Both the position numbers and the translations under genes were made by a program. Of a stretch of DNA of 21,118 nt, positions 5,865 to 14,959 are shown piece by piece (the stretch's first letter is position 1; the number at the start of each line of letters is the position of its first letter). The DNA is from CAYSYM01 sp964435115. Lineage in GTDB: Bacteria; Chloroflexota; UBA6077; CF-72. Below the pieces are notes generated by a model. The model saw only the letters and a program-made list of their open reading frames with translations, searched no databases and had not been told where the DNA came from. The stretch lies in the NCBI GenBank assembly GCA_964435115.1, contig CAYSYM010000059.1:1-21118 (forward strand), written 5' to 3'.

Positions 5865-7385
5865 TCAGACGCGGGCTGGCTGGGGCGGCGCCGACGCCGG
5901 CTCGCGGCCGTCGGGCGGGGTGGGGGGCGCCACTGGGAGCCAGATGGTGAAGACGGCGCCCTGGCCTGGCGTGCTGGCCACCTCGAGGGAGCCGTGGTGC
6001 TCGTCGACGATCCAGCGGGCGATGGCCAGGCCCAGCCCGGTGCCCTCACCGGACCGCGCCCCATGCCCCCGGTAGAAGCGCTCGAAGATCCGGTCTTGCT
6101 CGTCGGGCGGGATGCCGGGCCCCATGTCCGCGACGCGGAGGGCCACGCCAGCGCTGCTGGCGCGTTGCGCCGGAGCGGCCTCGAGCCGTACGCGCCCGCC
6201 CGGCGGCGTGAGCTTCAAGGCGTTGTCCAGGAGGATCAGCACCACCTGTCGGAGGCGGTCCGCATGCCCCTGCACCGGCAGCCCGTCGGCCGGGCCGCCC
6301 ACCTCCAGGGCGACGTCGTCGCGCAGGAGGCGGGCAGCCCGGGCGGCGTTGCGCGCCACGTCGGCCACGTCCAGCGGGCGCAGGGTCAGGTGCTGGCCCG
6401 CGTCGGCCTGAGCCAGCAGCAGGAGGTCGGCCACCAGGCGGCTCATGCGCTCAGTCTCGGCGCCGAGGTCGGCCAGGATGTCCGCCTGGTGCGCGTCGCA
6501 GGGCGGGCAGGCGCCGGCCATGTGGCGCAGCAGGTCGATGTTCCCGCGCAGCGTGCCCAGCGGCGTGCGCAGCTCGTGGCTGGCGTCGGCCACGAAGCGG
6601 CGCTGCGCGGCGAGGGCGGCGGCGAGCTGGTCGTGGGCGGCCTGCAATTCGCCCAGCATGCGGTTGAAGGCGGCCGCCAGGCGCCCGATCTCGTCGCGCG
6701 CGCCGCCGCGCAGCGGCACCCGCCGGCCGAAGTCGCGCGCGGCGCCGATCGCGTCGGCGGTCGTGGCCAGGAGGTCGACCGGGCGAAGCGCGGCGCGGGC
6801 CAGGAGCCAGCCGGCGGCCAGAGCGCCGAGCACGCCCGCGGCGCCTACGCCGGCCACCGTCACCTGCAGCGTGCGGAGTGTCTCCCGCAGCGGGCCCAGC
6901 GGGCGCGCGACCTGGATGACGAGCTCGGTCGGCGCCGTCGCCGGGGCGCCCGACGGGCCCGGTGGGCCCTGGATGCGGAGCTGGGCCACGAGCTGGCGCA
7001 GCCGCTCACCCTCGACGTCCACCTCCCCCAGCCACTCCCCACCCGCCTGCGCGGCAGCCAGCGCCTCGGGTGGAAGCGGCAGGGTATCTTCGCCCAGCGT
7101 CTCCGACCGCGCCCGGACGCGCCCGTCGCCATCCACGAGCTGGATGAAGGCATTGGGACCGACGAAGCGCTGCAGGTTGGGCAGCTTGAGCAGCGGCTGG
7201 CGGGTAGCGCGGTCGAAGAGGACATCCGTGCTCGCCCCGTACAGGCGGGCCTGCTCCCGCAGCGAGGCGTCAAGCTGACTCTCCAGGTTCTGGGCCAGGC
7301 TGGCGTAGACCGAGCCGACCAGGGCGCCCCCGACGACGAGCAGGATGAGGCTATTGAGCAGGGTGAGGCGCAGGCGGAGGCTCAC
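5865..7385 (-). CDS. Two-component sensor histidine kinase
   Basis: This is a membrane-bound kinase of 506 residues that would phosphorylate the response regulator encoded just upstream. Order of parts: transmembrane helix 1 (about 7-28), extracytoplasmic sensor region (about 29-172), transmembrane helix 2 (about 174-197), HAMP linker (about 198-250), HisKA with phosphoacceptor H270 in ASHELRTP, and HATPase with N388 in LLDNALKLT, DMGPGIP (420-426) and GEGTGLGLAIA. The GTG start at 7385 overlaps the regulator stop as GTGA, so the longer ORF from 7550 is rejected. An unusual ACPPCDAH segment (292-299) lies in the loop between the two dimerisation helices. The TTCAGC-type boxes nearby and the flanking protease remnant suggest envelope-stress sensing, which is inference. 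Confidence 0.95.
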   Translation of the reverse strand: MSLRLRLTLLNSLILLVVGGALVGSVYASLAQNLESQLDASLREQARLYGASTDVLFDRATRQPLLKLPNLQRFVGPNAFIQLVDGDGRVRARSETLGEDTLPLPPEALAAAQAGGEWLGEVDVEGERLRQLVAQLRIQGPPGPSGAPATAPTELVIQVARPLGPLRETLRTLQVTVAGVGAAGVLGALAAGWLLARAALRPVDLLATTADAIGAARDFGRRVPLRGGARDEIGRLAAAFNRMLGELQAAHDQLAAALAAQRRFVADASHELRTPLGTLRGNIDLLRHMAGACPPCDAHQADILADLGAETERMSRLVADLLLLAQADAGQHLTLRPLDVADVARNAARAARLLRDDVALEVGGPADGLPVQGHADRLRQVVLILLDNALKLTPPGGRVRLEAAPAQRASSAGVALRVADMGPGIPPDEQDRIFERFYRGHGARSGEGTGLGLAIARWIVDEHHGSLEVASTPGQGAVFTIWLPVAPPTPPDGREPASAPPQPARV

Positions 7386-8152
7386 GGGGTGGTGTCCACG
7401 GCGCGCTCCGGCGTCGGAGCGTGGAGCACGTACCCACCGGGCCGGACGGTGTGGATCAGCCGGGGCGCCGCGCCCGCTTCCAGCTCCTGGCGGAGCCGTC
7501 GCAGGGTCACGTGCACCACGTTGGCATCGCCCAGGTACGCGTAGCCCCACACCTCCGCCAGCAGGGCGCGCGGGTCGAACACCCGGCCCGGGTGCCGCAG
7601 GAAGTGGGCGAGCAGCTCCAGCTCCCTGTTCCGTAGCAGCAGAGGGCGGCCGGCGCGGACCGCCTGGCGGGCGTCCTGGTCCAGGCGCACGTCCGCAAAG
7701 GCCAGGATGCCGCGGCGGGTGTCGGCCAGGGCCAGGGCCCGGCCGCGCAGCAGCGCCCGCACCCGCGCCAGGAGCTCCTGGAGCGCGAACGGCTTGGGCA
7801 GGTAGTCGTCCGCCCCGGCATCCAGGCCCTCCACGCGGTCGTCCAGCCCCTCCCGGGCGGTGAGCATGAGGATCGGGACCCCACTCCGGCCGCGCAGGCG
7901 CCGCGCGACCTCGAGCCCGGTCAGCCCGGGCAGCATGACGTCCAGCACCACGAGGTCCGGCGAGCTGTCCGCGGTGCGCTCCAGGGCGGACTCGCCATCG
8001 CCGACGAGCTCCACCGCGTAGCCTTCGTAGGTCAGGGCGCGGTCGAGGAAGGCCGCCATCCGGCGGTCGTCCTCGACGACGAAGATGCGTGGAGCGCTTG
8101 GGCCGCCCTTGGCACTCGCTCGCGGCCGGGAAGTGGCTTCAGTGGGTGGCAC
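7382..8152 (-). CDS. OmpR/PhoB family response regulator
   Basis: This is a DNA-binding response regulator of 256 residues. The receiver domain has the acidic pocket E27/D28/D29, phosphoacceptor D71 in LVVLDVMLPG, T98 and K120 in DDYLPKPF. The C-terminal winged helix has the family pattern RELELLAHFLRHPGRVFDPRALL and VVHVTLRRLRQEL, ending HTVRPGGYVL. The GTG at 8152 has AGGGAG about six bases upstream. The first 20 residues are a disordered extension before the usual start of the receiver. The gene is first in the pair with the kinase. A 7-4-7 box and a TATGCT -10 lie upstream, so it is probably autoregulated. Confidence 0.96.
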   Translation of the reverse strand: MPPTEATSRPRASAKGGPSAPRIFVVEDDRRMAAFLDRALTYEGYAVELVGDGESALERTADSSPDLVVLDVMLPGLTGLEVARRLRGRSGVPILMLTAREGLDDRVEGLDAGADDYLPKPFALQELLARVRALLRGRALALADTRRGILAFADVRLDQDARQAVRAGRPLLLRNRELELLAHFLRHPGRVFDPRALLAEVWGYAYLGDANVVHVTLRRLRQELEAGAAPRLIHTVRPGGYVLHAPTPERAVDTTP

Positions 8153-8223
8153 CGTGGCTCCCTGCAGAGTCCCTCGGCCTGCTCCGGGCGCACCGACCCC
8201 GGGTCCTGTCCACAGCGCCCATG

Positions 8224-8229
8224 AGCATA
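8224..8229 (-). promoter_or_regulatory. -10 candidate of the response regulator gene
   Basis: TATGCT on the - strand matches TATAAT at four of six positions. It lies 31 bases past the box at 8261-8278 and gives a leader of about 65 nt. No -35 hexamer is visible at 16-18 bp, which fits activator dependence. Confidence 0.45.
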
Positions 8230-8260
8230 GGCGGCCGAGGCTGCCCGCGTCGCCCGTTTC

Positions 8261-8278
8261 GCTGAAATCGCGCTGACA
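8261..8278 (-). promoter_or_regulatory. Response-regulator-like box before the two-component operon
   Basis: Read toward the regulator gene it is TGTCAGC-GCGA-TTTCAGC, one base different from the amidase box at 3424-3441. The position suggests positive autoregulation by the OmpR-type regulator. Confidence 0.65.
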
Positions 8279-8345
8279 GGTGGGCCGGCTGCCAAAGCGC
8301 TTCGCCCTTCCTCGTCTGGGGCGGGTGAGGCGTGACTCCGGCCGG

Positions 8346-8363
8346 GTTCAGCGAGATTTCAGC
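8346..8363 (+). promoter_or_regulatory. Response-regulator-like box before the PDZ remnant
   Basis: On the + strand it is GTTCAGC-GAGA-TTTCAGC. It faces away from the two-component operon, toward 8404-8559. Two such boxes in mirror orientation 67 bp apart divide the intergenic region between two divergent units. Confidence 0.65.
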
Positions 8364-8395
8364 GGGCGCGCCGCTGGCGCCGCCTTCCCACTCTG

Positions 8396-8401
8396 TAGGG
8401 T
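8396..8401 (+). promoter_or_regulatory. -10 candidate before the PDZ remnant
   Basis: TAGGGT lies 32 bases past the box at 8346-8363, nearly the same distance as in the divergent promoter (31). It may now serve the downstream moxR operon. It is weak taken alone, with four matches to TATAAT. Confidence 0.35.
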
Positions 8402-8403
8402 AG

Positions 8404-8559
8404 CCACCAGGGCGGTGGCAGACCCGCTACACGGAGGAGCAGGCCGACCGGATCGCCCGCCGCCAGCCGGGCGAAACCGTGATGCTGACGATCGTGCGCG
8501 TCGGCCAGCGGCAGGACGTGCGCGTGACGCTGCAATCCTGGCCGACCCAGACGCCCTGA
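8404..8559 (+). pseudogene. PDZ-domain C-terminal remnant, probably of an HtrA-type protease
   Basis: A reading frame opens after the TAG at 8401 with no start codon, and codes for WQTRYTEEQADRIARRQPGE and then TVMLTIVRVGQRQDVRVTLQ, ending at TGA 8557-8559. This matches the last strand-helix-strand part of a PDZ domain (PGETVMLTIVR is the PGDxVxLTVxR motif), as found at the C-terminus of HtrA/DegP-type serine proteases. The signal sequence, protease domain and first half of the PDZ are absent. It begins about where transcription from 8396-8401 would start, so a deletion seems to have joined promoter to tail. It could alternatively be a tail of some other PDZ protein. It lies 34 bp before moxR. 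Confidence 0.6.
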
Positions 8560-8593
8560 CGCGCCACGCTCGTGGAGGAGAGAGGAGGAGTCG

Positions 8594-9617
<1,024 letters not shown>

Positions 9618-9628
<11 letters not shown>

Positions 9629-10565
9629 GCCGATGGAGGCGCTCCTACGGCGCCTCCGCTGGACGATGCTGCGGCCGCTGGCGACCCGACTCGGCGGCGA
9701 CGAGCGGTCGCTGGTACGCGGGCCCGGCCTGGAGCTGGCCGAGCTGCGCGAGTACCAGCCCGGGGACGACGTGCGCCACATCGACTGGAACCTGACCGCG
9801 CGGGCTGACCGCCCATACGTGCGCGAGGCGCACGTGGAGCGGGCGCTGGACGTGTGGCTGCTGGTCGACGTGAGCAGCTCGGTGGACTGGGGCACGGCCG
9901 AGTGCCTGAAGCGGGACCGGGCGCTGGAGTTCGCGGCGGTCGCGAGCCACCTGCTTGGACGCCACGGCAACCGGATCGCGGCACTGCTGTTCGCCGAGCG
10001 CCCGCTCGGCTTCGTCCCGCCTGGGGCGGGACGCGCCCACCTGCTACGGCTGCTGGCCGCCGTGCGCGAGGAGCCGCGCCAGCGCGTGCGGGGCGGCACC
10101 GACCTGGCGGCGGCGCTCGCGCGCGCCGACGCCCTCATCGGCCGGCGGTCACTGGTCGTGGTCGTGTCGGACTTCCTGGCACCCGACGGCTGGCAGCGCG
10201 AGCTGCGGCGGCTCGCCGTGCGCCACGAGGTGGTGGCGGTAGTGCTGGGTGACCCACGCGAGCTGGAGCTGCCGGACGTGGGCCTGGTCACCTTCGAAGA
10301 TCCCGAGACCGGCGAGCAGCTCCTGGTGGACACGGCCGACCGGCGGCTGCGCGAACGGTTCCGCCGCGCCGCCCAGGCGCGGGGCGAGCGCCTGGCAGCC
10401 CAGCTGGTCGGCGCCGGAGCCGACCGCCTGGGCGTCCGCACAGACGAGCCGCTGCTGCCGGCGCTGGTGCGCTTCCTGGAGGTCCGCCGGGTGCGGCGCG
10501 CGCCCCGCGCGCCTGGCGCGCCCAGGCCGCGGGCCGCACCATCGCCCGCCCAGCCCGCCGCGTAG
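9618..10565 (+). CDS. DUF58 domain protein
   Basis: This 315-residue protein has the DUF58 signature REYQPGDDVRHIDWNLTAR (44-62) and a VWA-like fold with D84-x-S86-x-S88 (DVSSS) as a partial metal-ion site. No transmembrane segment is visible, unlike many DUF58 proteins which carry two N-terminal helices, so it is probably cytoplasmic. The last 30 residues are Pro/Ala/Arg rich. It starts inside the moxR gene (11-bp overlap), consistent with coupling. The family works with MoxR and VWA proteins, commonly in envelope or stress functions; the specific role here is unknown. Confidence 0.93.
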
Positions 10566-10589
10566 GGAGGTCCGTGGAGGAGCCTGCGC

Positions 10590-11540
10590 ATGACGTTCGA
10601 GTGGCCCGCGCTCCTGGCGAGCCTCGGGCTGATCCCTCTCCTGCTCGCCGTGTACGTCCTCGCCCAGCGGCGCCGTCGGGCCTACGCGGTCCGCTTCACC
10701 AACCTGGCCCTCCTGCGCGAGGTGGCCGGCCGCGGCCCGGGGGTGCGTCGGCACATCCCACCGACGCTGTTCCTGCTGGGCCTGGTCGCGCTCCTGGTGA
10801 GCCTCGCCCGGCCGCAGGCGGTGATCGCCGTGCCGCGCGACCAGGCCGCCGTCCTCCTGGTGCTGGACGTCTCGGGCTCGATGACTGCCGGCGACCTTCG
10901 GCCGAATCGCCTGGCCGCCGCCAAGCAGGCGGCGCGGGCGTTCGTGGACGCCCTCCCCGACAGCGCAGAGGTGGGCGTGGTGAGCTTCAGCTCCAGCGCC
11001 GGCGTCACCATGCCGCTGACTCGCGACGCCGACGCCGCCCGGCGGGCGATAGACGGCCTCTCGGCGGAGGGCGGGACGGCGATCGGCGACGGGCTGGAAC
11101 TCGCGCTCGCTCAGCTCGCCCAGCGCCCCGCCGACGAGCGCGGCGAGCGCGCCCCAGCGCTGGTGGTGCTGCTCTCGGATGGCCAGCAGACGACCGGCCG
11201 CACGCTGCCGGAGCAGGCCGCCACGCGCGCTCGGCAGGAGGGGGTGACCGTGCACACGGTGGGCATCGGAGAGCGCGGCGCTGCCCCGCGGGTCCTCGGC
11301 GGGCGCCTGGCGGTGGGCCTAGACGAGGCGACTTTGCAGCGGATCGCCGAGACGACCGGCGGCCAGTACTTCTACGCGGCAGAGGCGAGCCAGCTCGAGC
11401 GGATCTATGCCGACCTCGGCTCGCGGGTGAGCTGGGTCGAAGAGCGCACGGAGGTGACCGCCCTGGCCAGCGGGCTGGGCGCGCTGTTCCTGACCATGGC
11501 TGGACTCCTCAGCCTGCGCTGGTCCCAGCAGCTCCCGTAG
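10590..11540 (+). CDS. VWA domain membrane protein (BatA-like)
   Basis: This 316-residue membrane-anchored protein has a von Willebrand factor A domain. Transmembrane segments lie at about 8-26 and 58-76 and a third near the C-terminus (about 292-312), the BatA layout. The MIDAS metal site is complete: D93-x-S95-x-S97 (DVSGS), T163 in GGTAIGDG and D197 in LSDGQQT. The ATG at 10590 follows GGAGGAG. It is the third gene of the MoxR-DUF58-VWA unit and the likely client or partner of the MoxR ATPase. The rest of the classic Bat operon (BatB, TPR proteins BatC/E, BatD) is absent from the window. Confidence 0.93.
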   Translation: MTFEWPALLASLGLIPLLLAVYVLAQRRRRAYAVRFTNLALLREVAGRGPGVRRHIPPTLFLLGLVALLVSLARPQAVIAVPRDQAAVLLVLDVSGSMTAGDLRPNRLAAAKQAARAFVDALPDSAEVGVVSFSSSAGVTMPLTRDADAARRAIDGLSAEGGTAIGDGLELALAQLAQRPADERGERAPALVVLLSDGQQTTGRTLPEQAATRARQEGVTVHTVGIGERGAAPRVLGGRLAVGLDEATLQRIAETTGGQYFYAAEASQLERIYADLGSRVSWVEERTEVTALASGLGALFLTMAGLLSLRWSQQLP

Positions 11541-11770
11541 GAGATCGCCAGACCGAGCCTCGGCCTCGCACGCCTCTGCCACGCACCCCCGCTCAGCACG
11601 CGGGTGGACGTTGGACTCGAGGACCTGTGAGCGCACCCGACCTGTGGAGACGCCGCTGCGTGCTCCAAGGTGGGGCCGGGCACCCGCGCCTGCCCTACGT
11701 CCCGCAGGCGTCAGCATCTCTCGGGTGTGCCGGAACCCATCTCCGGCTCGCTCCGGACGCGGCGGGCCGC

Positions 11771-11776
11771 TACCCT
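11771..11776 (+). promoter_or_regulatory. Possible -10 of the TPP-enzyme gene
   Basis: TACCCT lies 13 bp before the ATG at 11790 and would give a leader of only a few bases. It has three to four matches to the consensus. The whole 249-bp gap 11541-11789 holds no other feature that I can support. Confidence 0.25.
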
Positions 11777-11789
11777 TGGGGCAGCAGTC

Positions 11790-13475
11790 ATGGCCCCTCA
11801 CCCCACTTTCACCGGAGGGCGCGCGGTCGTCGACGCGCTCCTGGCCGCCGGCGTCGACCACGCCTTCTGTGTCCCGGGCGAGAGCTTCCTGGGCCTCCTC
11901 GACGCGCTGTACGGCGAGCCCCGGCTGCGCGTGATCGCCACGCGCCACGAGGGCGGGGCGAGCTTCATGGCCGAGGCGTACGCCAAGCTCACCCGCCGTC
12001 CCGCCGTGTGCATGGGCACGCGCATGGTGGGCGCTGGCAACCTGGCCATCGGCATTCACACCGCCGCGCAGGACTCGTCGCCGCTCATCGCGCTGCTCGG
12101 CCAGGTGAGCACGGGCGAGCGCTACCGCGAGGCCTTCCAGGAGGCGGAGCTGGCCCACGCCTTCGCGCCGATCACGAAGTGGGCCGTCGAGCCACCGACG
12201 GCCGACCGTCTCGGCGAGCTGACCCTGCGCGCGGCTCGGATCGCCGTCTCCGGCCGGCCCGGGCCGGTGGCCGTCGCCTTGCGCGAAGACCTGCTGGATG
12301 AGCCGGCGCCGGCGCTGGTGGCCAGGCCCATCTGCCCGCCCCGGCCAGCGCCTGACCCGGCCGCGGTGGCCCAGGCGCTCCAGCTGCTGCGCGCCGCGCA
12401 GCGGCCGCTGATGCTGTTGGGCGGCGGCATCCTCGCCGCGGGCGCCACCGAGGCGTGCGTTCGGTTGGCCGAGGCGGAGCAGCTCCCGGCCATCGCGATG
12501 TGGCGCCGCCCCGACACCTTCCCCAACGACCACCCCCTCTACCTGGGCCACTCCGGCTTCGGCGCGCCCCACGCCGTGGTCGACCGCATGGTGGCGGCCG
12601 ACGTCGTCCTGGCCATCGGCACGCGCTTGAGCGAGAACGCGACGCACAGCTACCGGGTGCCCGCGCCGACCAGCCGCCTGGTGCACGTCGACCTGGCAGC
12701 CGAGGCGCTGGGCGGCCACCGGCAAGCGGACGTGGCCTGCGTGGCGGACGCGGCGGTCTTCGTGGCGGCGCTGCTGGCGGCCAGCCAGGCGGACCCGCCC
12801 GAGTCCGGCGTGCTGGTGACCCGGCGGGCGCGCAACCAGGCCGACCGGGCGCGCTGGGAGGCGGAGACGACCCCCACCCGCGGTAGTGCACGGCCAGGCT
12901 ACCTCGACCAGCAGGCCGTCGCGGCCCACCTGCGGCAGGCGCTGCCCCCGGACGCCGTGGTCACCACCGACGCGGGCAACTTCGGCGGCTGGCCGGCGCG
13001 CTACCTCCGCTGGCAGCAGCCGGGCACCTTCCTGGGGCCCACCTCCGGCGCGATGGGCTACGCGGTGCCGGCGGCGATCGCCGCCAGGCTGGCGAAGCCG
13101 GAGCGCCTGGCCGTAGCCTGCGCCGGGGATGGCGGCTTCCTGATGACCGGGGCCGAGATCGAGACGGCCGTGCGTGAGCGGGCCCCCTTTGTGGCGCTGG
13201 TGTTCGACAACGGGCAGTACGGGACGATCCGCATGCACCAGGAGCGGGCGTACCCGGGCCGGCCGGTGGCCGCGACGCTGGGGCCTGTCGACGTGGCCCG
13301 CTTCGCCGAGTCGCTGGGGGGCGTCGGCTTCACGCTCCGCGACGAGGGCGACTTCCCGGCCGCCTTCGGCGAGGCGATGGCTGCCGACCGCCCGGCCGTG
13401 CTCCACCTCCGCGTCGACCCCGAGCAGCTCTCGGTCGCTACCGACACCCGCGCGGCGGCGACGGTCGGCCCGTAG
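11790..13475 (+). CDS. Thiamine pyrophosphate-dependent enzyme (acetolactate synthase-like)
   Basis: This 561-residue protein has the three-domain layout of the acetolactate synthase/benzoylformate decarboxylase superfamily. The N-terminal Pyr domain carries catalytic E54 in TRHEGGASFM, then GTRMVGAGNLAIGIHTAAQD in place of the more usual GPGATN loop. The central domain is about residues 190-340, and the C-terminal PP domain has the TPP/Mg motif GDG at 446-448 with the downstream N in FDNGQYGTIR. The substrate cannot be read from the sequence. The absence of an adjacent ilvN or ilvC gene argues against a biosynthetic acetolactate synthase. The ATG at 11790 starts where the family N-terminus does; the ORF extends 40 codons further upstream without family support. 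Confidence 0.88.
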   Translation: MAPHPTFTGGRAVVDALLAAGVDHAFCVPGESFLGLLDALYGEPRLRVIATRHEGGASFMAEAYAKLTRRPAVCMGTRMVGAGNLAIGIHTAAQDSSPLIALLGQVSTGERYREAFQEAELAHAFAPITKWAVEPPTADRLGELTLRAARIAVSGRPGPVAVALREDLLDEPAPALVARPICPPRPAPDPAAVAQALQLLRAAQRPLMLLGGGILAAGATEACVRLAEAEQLPAIAMWRRPDTFPNDHPLYLGHSGFGAPHAVVDRMVAADVVLAIGTRLSENATHSYRVPAPTSRLVHVDLAAEALGGHRQADVACVADAAVFVAALLAASQADPPESGVLVTRRARNQADRARWEAETTPTRGSARPGYLDQQAVAAHLRQALPPDAVVTTDAGNFGGWPARYLRWQQPGTFLGPTSGAMGYAVPAAIAARLAKPERLAVACAGDGGFLMTGAEIETAVRERAPFVALVFDNGQYGTIRMHQERAYPGRPVAATLGPVDVARFAESLGGVGFTLRDEGDFPAAFGEAMAADRPAVLHLRVDPEQLSVATDTRAAATVGP

Positions 13476-13484
13476 CAGCGGGCG

Positions 13485-13841
13485 ATGTCTGCCTTCCACG
13501 CGCTCCTGGCCCAGTCCCTCCTGCTGTACTACGCCCTGGTCGGCGTGTGGGGCCTCATCCTCGGCGTCCGCGGCGCCCCGGTGGGCAGCAGCTACCGGGG
13601 CGCGCTGCTCATCGGCGCGCTCGCCGCCGTGGCCCAGGCCCTGGTGGGCATCGTCCTGCTCCTCATGGGCATGCTGCCGCGCGACCTGACGCACTTCCTG
13701 TACGGGATCTCGCTGATCGTGGCCTTGCCGCTGGCGCGCCAGTACCTGGTCGGGCGCTTCCTGACCCCGCCCTCCGTCTATGGGCTCACGTTCCTCTTCA
13801 TGGCTGGCCTGGCTACTCGGGCCATCACGACGGGACGGTGA
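13485..13841 (+). CDS. Small four-helix membrane protein, unknown function
   Basis: This is a 118-residue hydrophobic protein with about four transmembrane helices (roughly 6-27, 39-63, 68-85 and 95-112) and short, positively charged loops. It lies 9 bp after the TPP-enzyme stop and is probably cotranscribed. I do not recognise the family. The start ATG at 13485 has only a weak GCGGGC upstream. It ends convergently with the amidohydrolase gene. A hydrophobic, well-bounded frame in a strongly GC-rich context supports it as a real gene. Confidence 0.75.
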   Translation: MSAFHALLAQSLLLYYALVGVWGLILGVRGAPVGSSYRGALLIGALAAVAQALVGIVLLLMGMLPRDLTHFLYGISLIVALPLARQYLVGRFLTPPSVYGLTFLFMAGLATRAITTGR

Positions 13842-13869
13842 GCGCTCGGGGTCCAGGCGCCTGGCGCTC
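13840..13869. terminator. Possible hairpin between convergent genes
   Basis: GAGCGC (13840-13845) can pair with GCGCTC (13864-13869), and the perfect palindrome CCAGGCGCCTGG (13853-13864) lies inside. It overlaps the stop of the membrane-protein gene. There is no T-tract, so function as a terminator is uncertain. The remaining 80 bp of the convergent gap show nothing else. Confidence 0.3.
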
Positions 13870-13951
13870 CGTCTCCTCGAAGGGCCCAGCGGCTTGATGC
13901 GGTGGGAGCGGCCAGCGAACGGCCAGCGCGGCGACGCGCCGGGGCTCCGTC

Positions 13952-14959
13952 TCAGGCAGCGGTAGGGCGGCTCCGTGCTGAGCCGGCGCGGCCCAGCAGC
14001 TCGTTGAGCCTGCCCCAGCAGATGCTCTCCAACTCGCGAACCGGGAGCCGCACGCTCTCCAGCAGCCGCAGCGAGTAACTCAGGTTGCCTCCCGTCTCCC
14101 GTGGGCTATCGGACCCGAAGATGAGCTTGCCGGCTCCGGCGCGCTGCAACACACGGCGGAGCCGGCGCGGCGTCATCGTCAGGCCGGCGGTGTCGAGGAA
14201 GACGTTGTCACGCCGGGCGGCCACTTCCACCCCATCCTCGTGCAGGTGGGCGACGATGAAGGCCGTGTCCGGATGCAGACGGGCGAGCTCGTCCAGCGAG
14301 CGCTCGAGGTCGGGCACCAGGCTGGGATGGAGCAGGATCGGCAGGCGGTCCCGGGCGGCGTAGGCGGCGAGCTGCTGCACGCCTGGCGCCTGGAGGCTGG
14401 TGCGGTGGAACCAGCCGTGGAGCTTCAGCCCGCGGAAGTCCGCGCCTTCCACCCAGCGCCGCGCCGCGGCGACCGGGTCGGGGCCGCATGGATCGACGAA
14501 CGCGAAGCCGACCAGACGACCCGGGGCGACGGCTAGCAACCGCGCGACCAGCGCGTTGTCCGGCTCCGCCCGGCCTGAGCGGCGGAACCACGGCGAGCCG
14601 AGCAGTCGCCAGCTCACCAGTTTGCCCACCTGCCAGGTGCCCACCGTGCGCAGGTACAGCCAGGGGACGTGACGCGCCCCGGCGCCACGGATTGGCGAAG
14701 CGAGGAGCACGGCGCGGTCGATCCGCCGCTCCCCCGCCTGCCCGTCGAGTGTGGCCAGCAGGCGCCCGGCGTCCGCCAGTGGGCCGCAGGCATGCACGTG
14801 CCCGTCGAACAGCGGCCCCTCGTACCGCCCCGGCCGCGCTGCCGCCGCCTGAACGGGCGCAGCGCCCTGGCGGCCGAGCGCGTGGGCCGACCCGGAGCCC
14901 GGTGTGCCGCCCGCGGGGCCACGCCCGCCTGGGACGAGCAGCCCGCGGCACCTACTCAC
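13952..14959 (-). CDS. Amidohydrolase family (TIM-barrel) protein
   Basis: This 335-residue protein belongs to the amidohydrolase-2 type metal-dependent hydrolase/decarboxylase group. Landmarks in order: FDGHVHACG (H54, H56), GFAFVDPCGPDP, FRGLKLHGWFH, LPILLHPS, FIVAHLHEDG, VFLDTAGL and the late barrel Asp in IFGSDSPRETGG. The substrate is unknown. The GTG at 14959 has GGGAGG five bases upstream and lies inside the end of purE (8-bp overlap), so translation is probably coupled. About 48 Ala/Gly/Pro-rich residues precede the barrel and may be disordered. An amidohydrolase in the purKE unit is not a standard purine gene; it could act on an unrelated metabolite. Confidence 0.87.
   Translation of the reverse strand: MSRCRGLLVPGGRGPAGGTPGSGSAHALGRQGAAPVQAAAARPGRYEGPLFDGHVHACGPLADAGRLLATLDGQAGERRIDRAVLLASPIRGAGARHVPWLYLRTVGTWQVGKLVSWRLLGSPWFRRSGRAEPDNALVARLLAVAPGRLVGFAFVDPCGPDPVAAARRWVEGADFRGLKLHGWFHRTSLQAPGVQQLAAYAARDRLPILLHPSLVPDLERSLDELARLHPDTAFIVAHLHEDGVEVAARRDNVFLDTAGLTMTPRRLRRVLQRAGAGKLIFGSDSPRETGGNLSYSLRLLESVRLPVRELESICWGRLNELLGRAGSARSRPTAA

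Noticed and set aside
5994..7544. 516-codon + strand ORF
   Set aside because: It is antisense to the sensor kinase, which has all expected motifs.
11790..13475. Annotation as ilvB
   Set aside because: The catalytic Glu and TPP motif are present, but the loop sequence is atypical and no ilvN/ilvC neighbours are present; the substrate is undetermined.
11319..13694. 791-codon - strand ORF
   Set aside because: It is antisense to the VWA and TPP-enzyme genes, whose motifs are complete; the composition is Arg/Ala/Gly/His low complexity.
13853..13864. CCAGGCGCCTGG palindrome as a regulator site
   Set aside because: It lies between two convergent gene ends, where a hairpin is more likely than an operator; a 12-bp GC palindrome is also expected by chance at this GC content.
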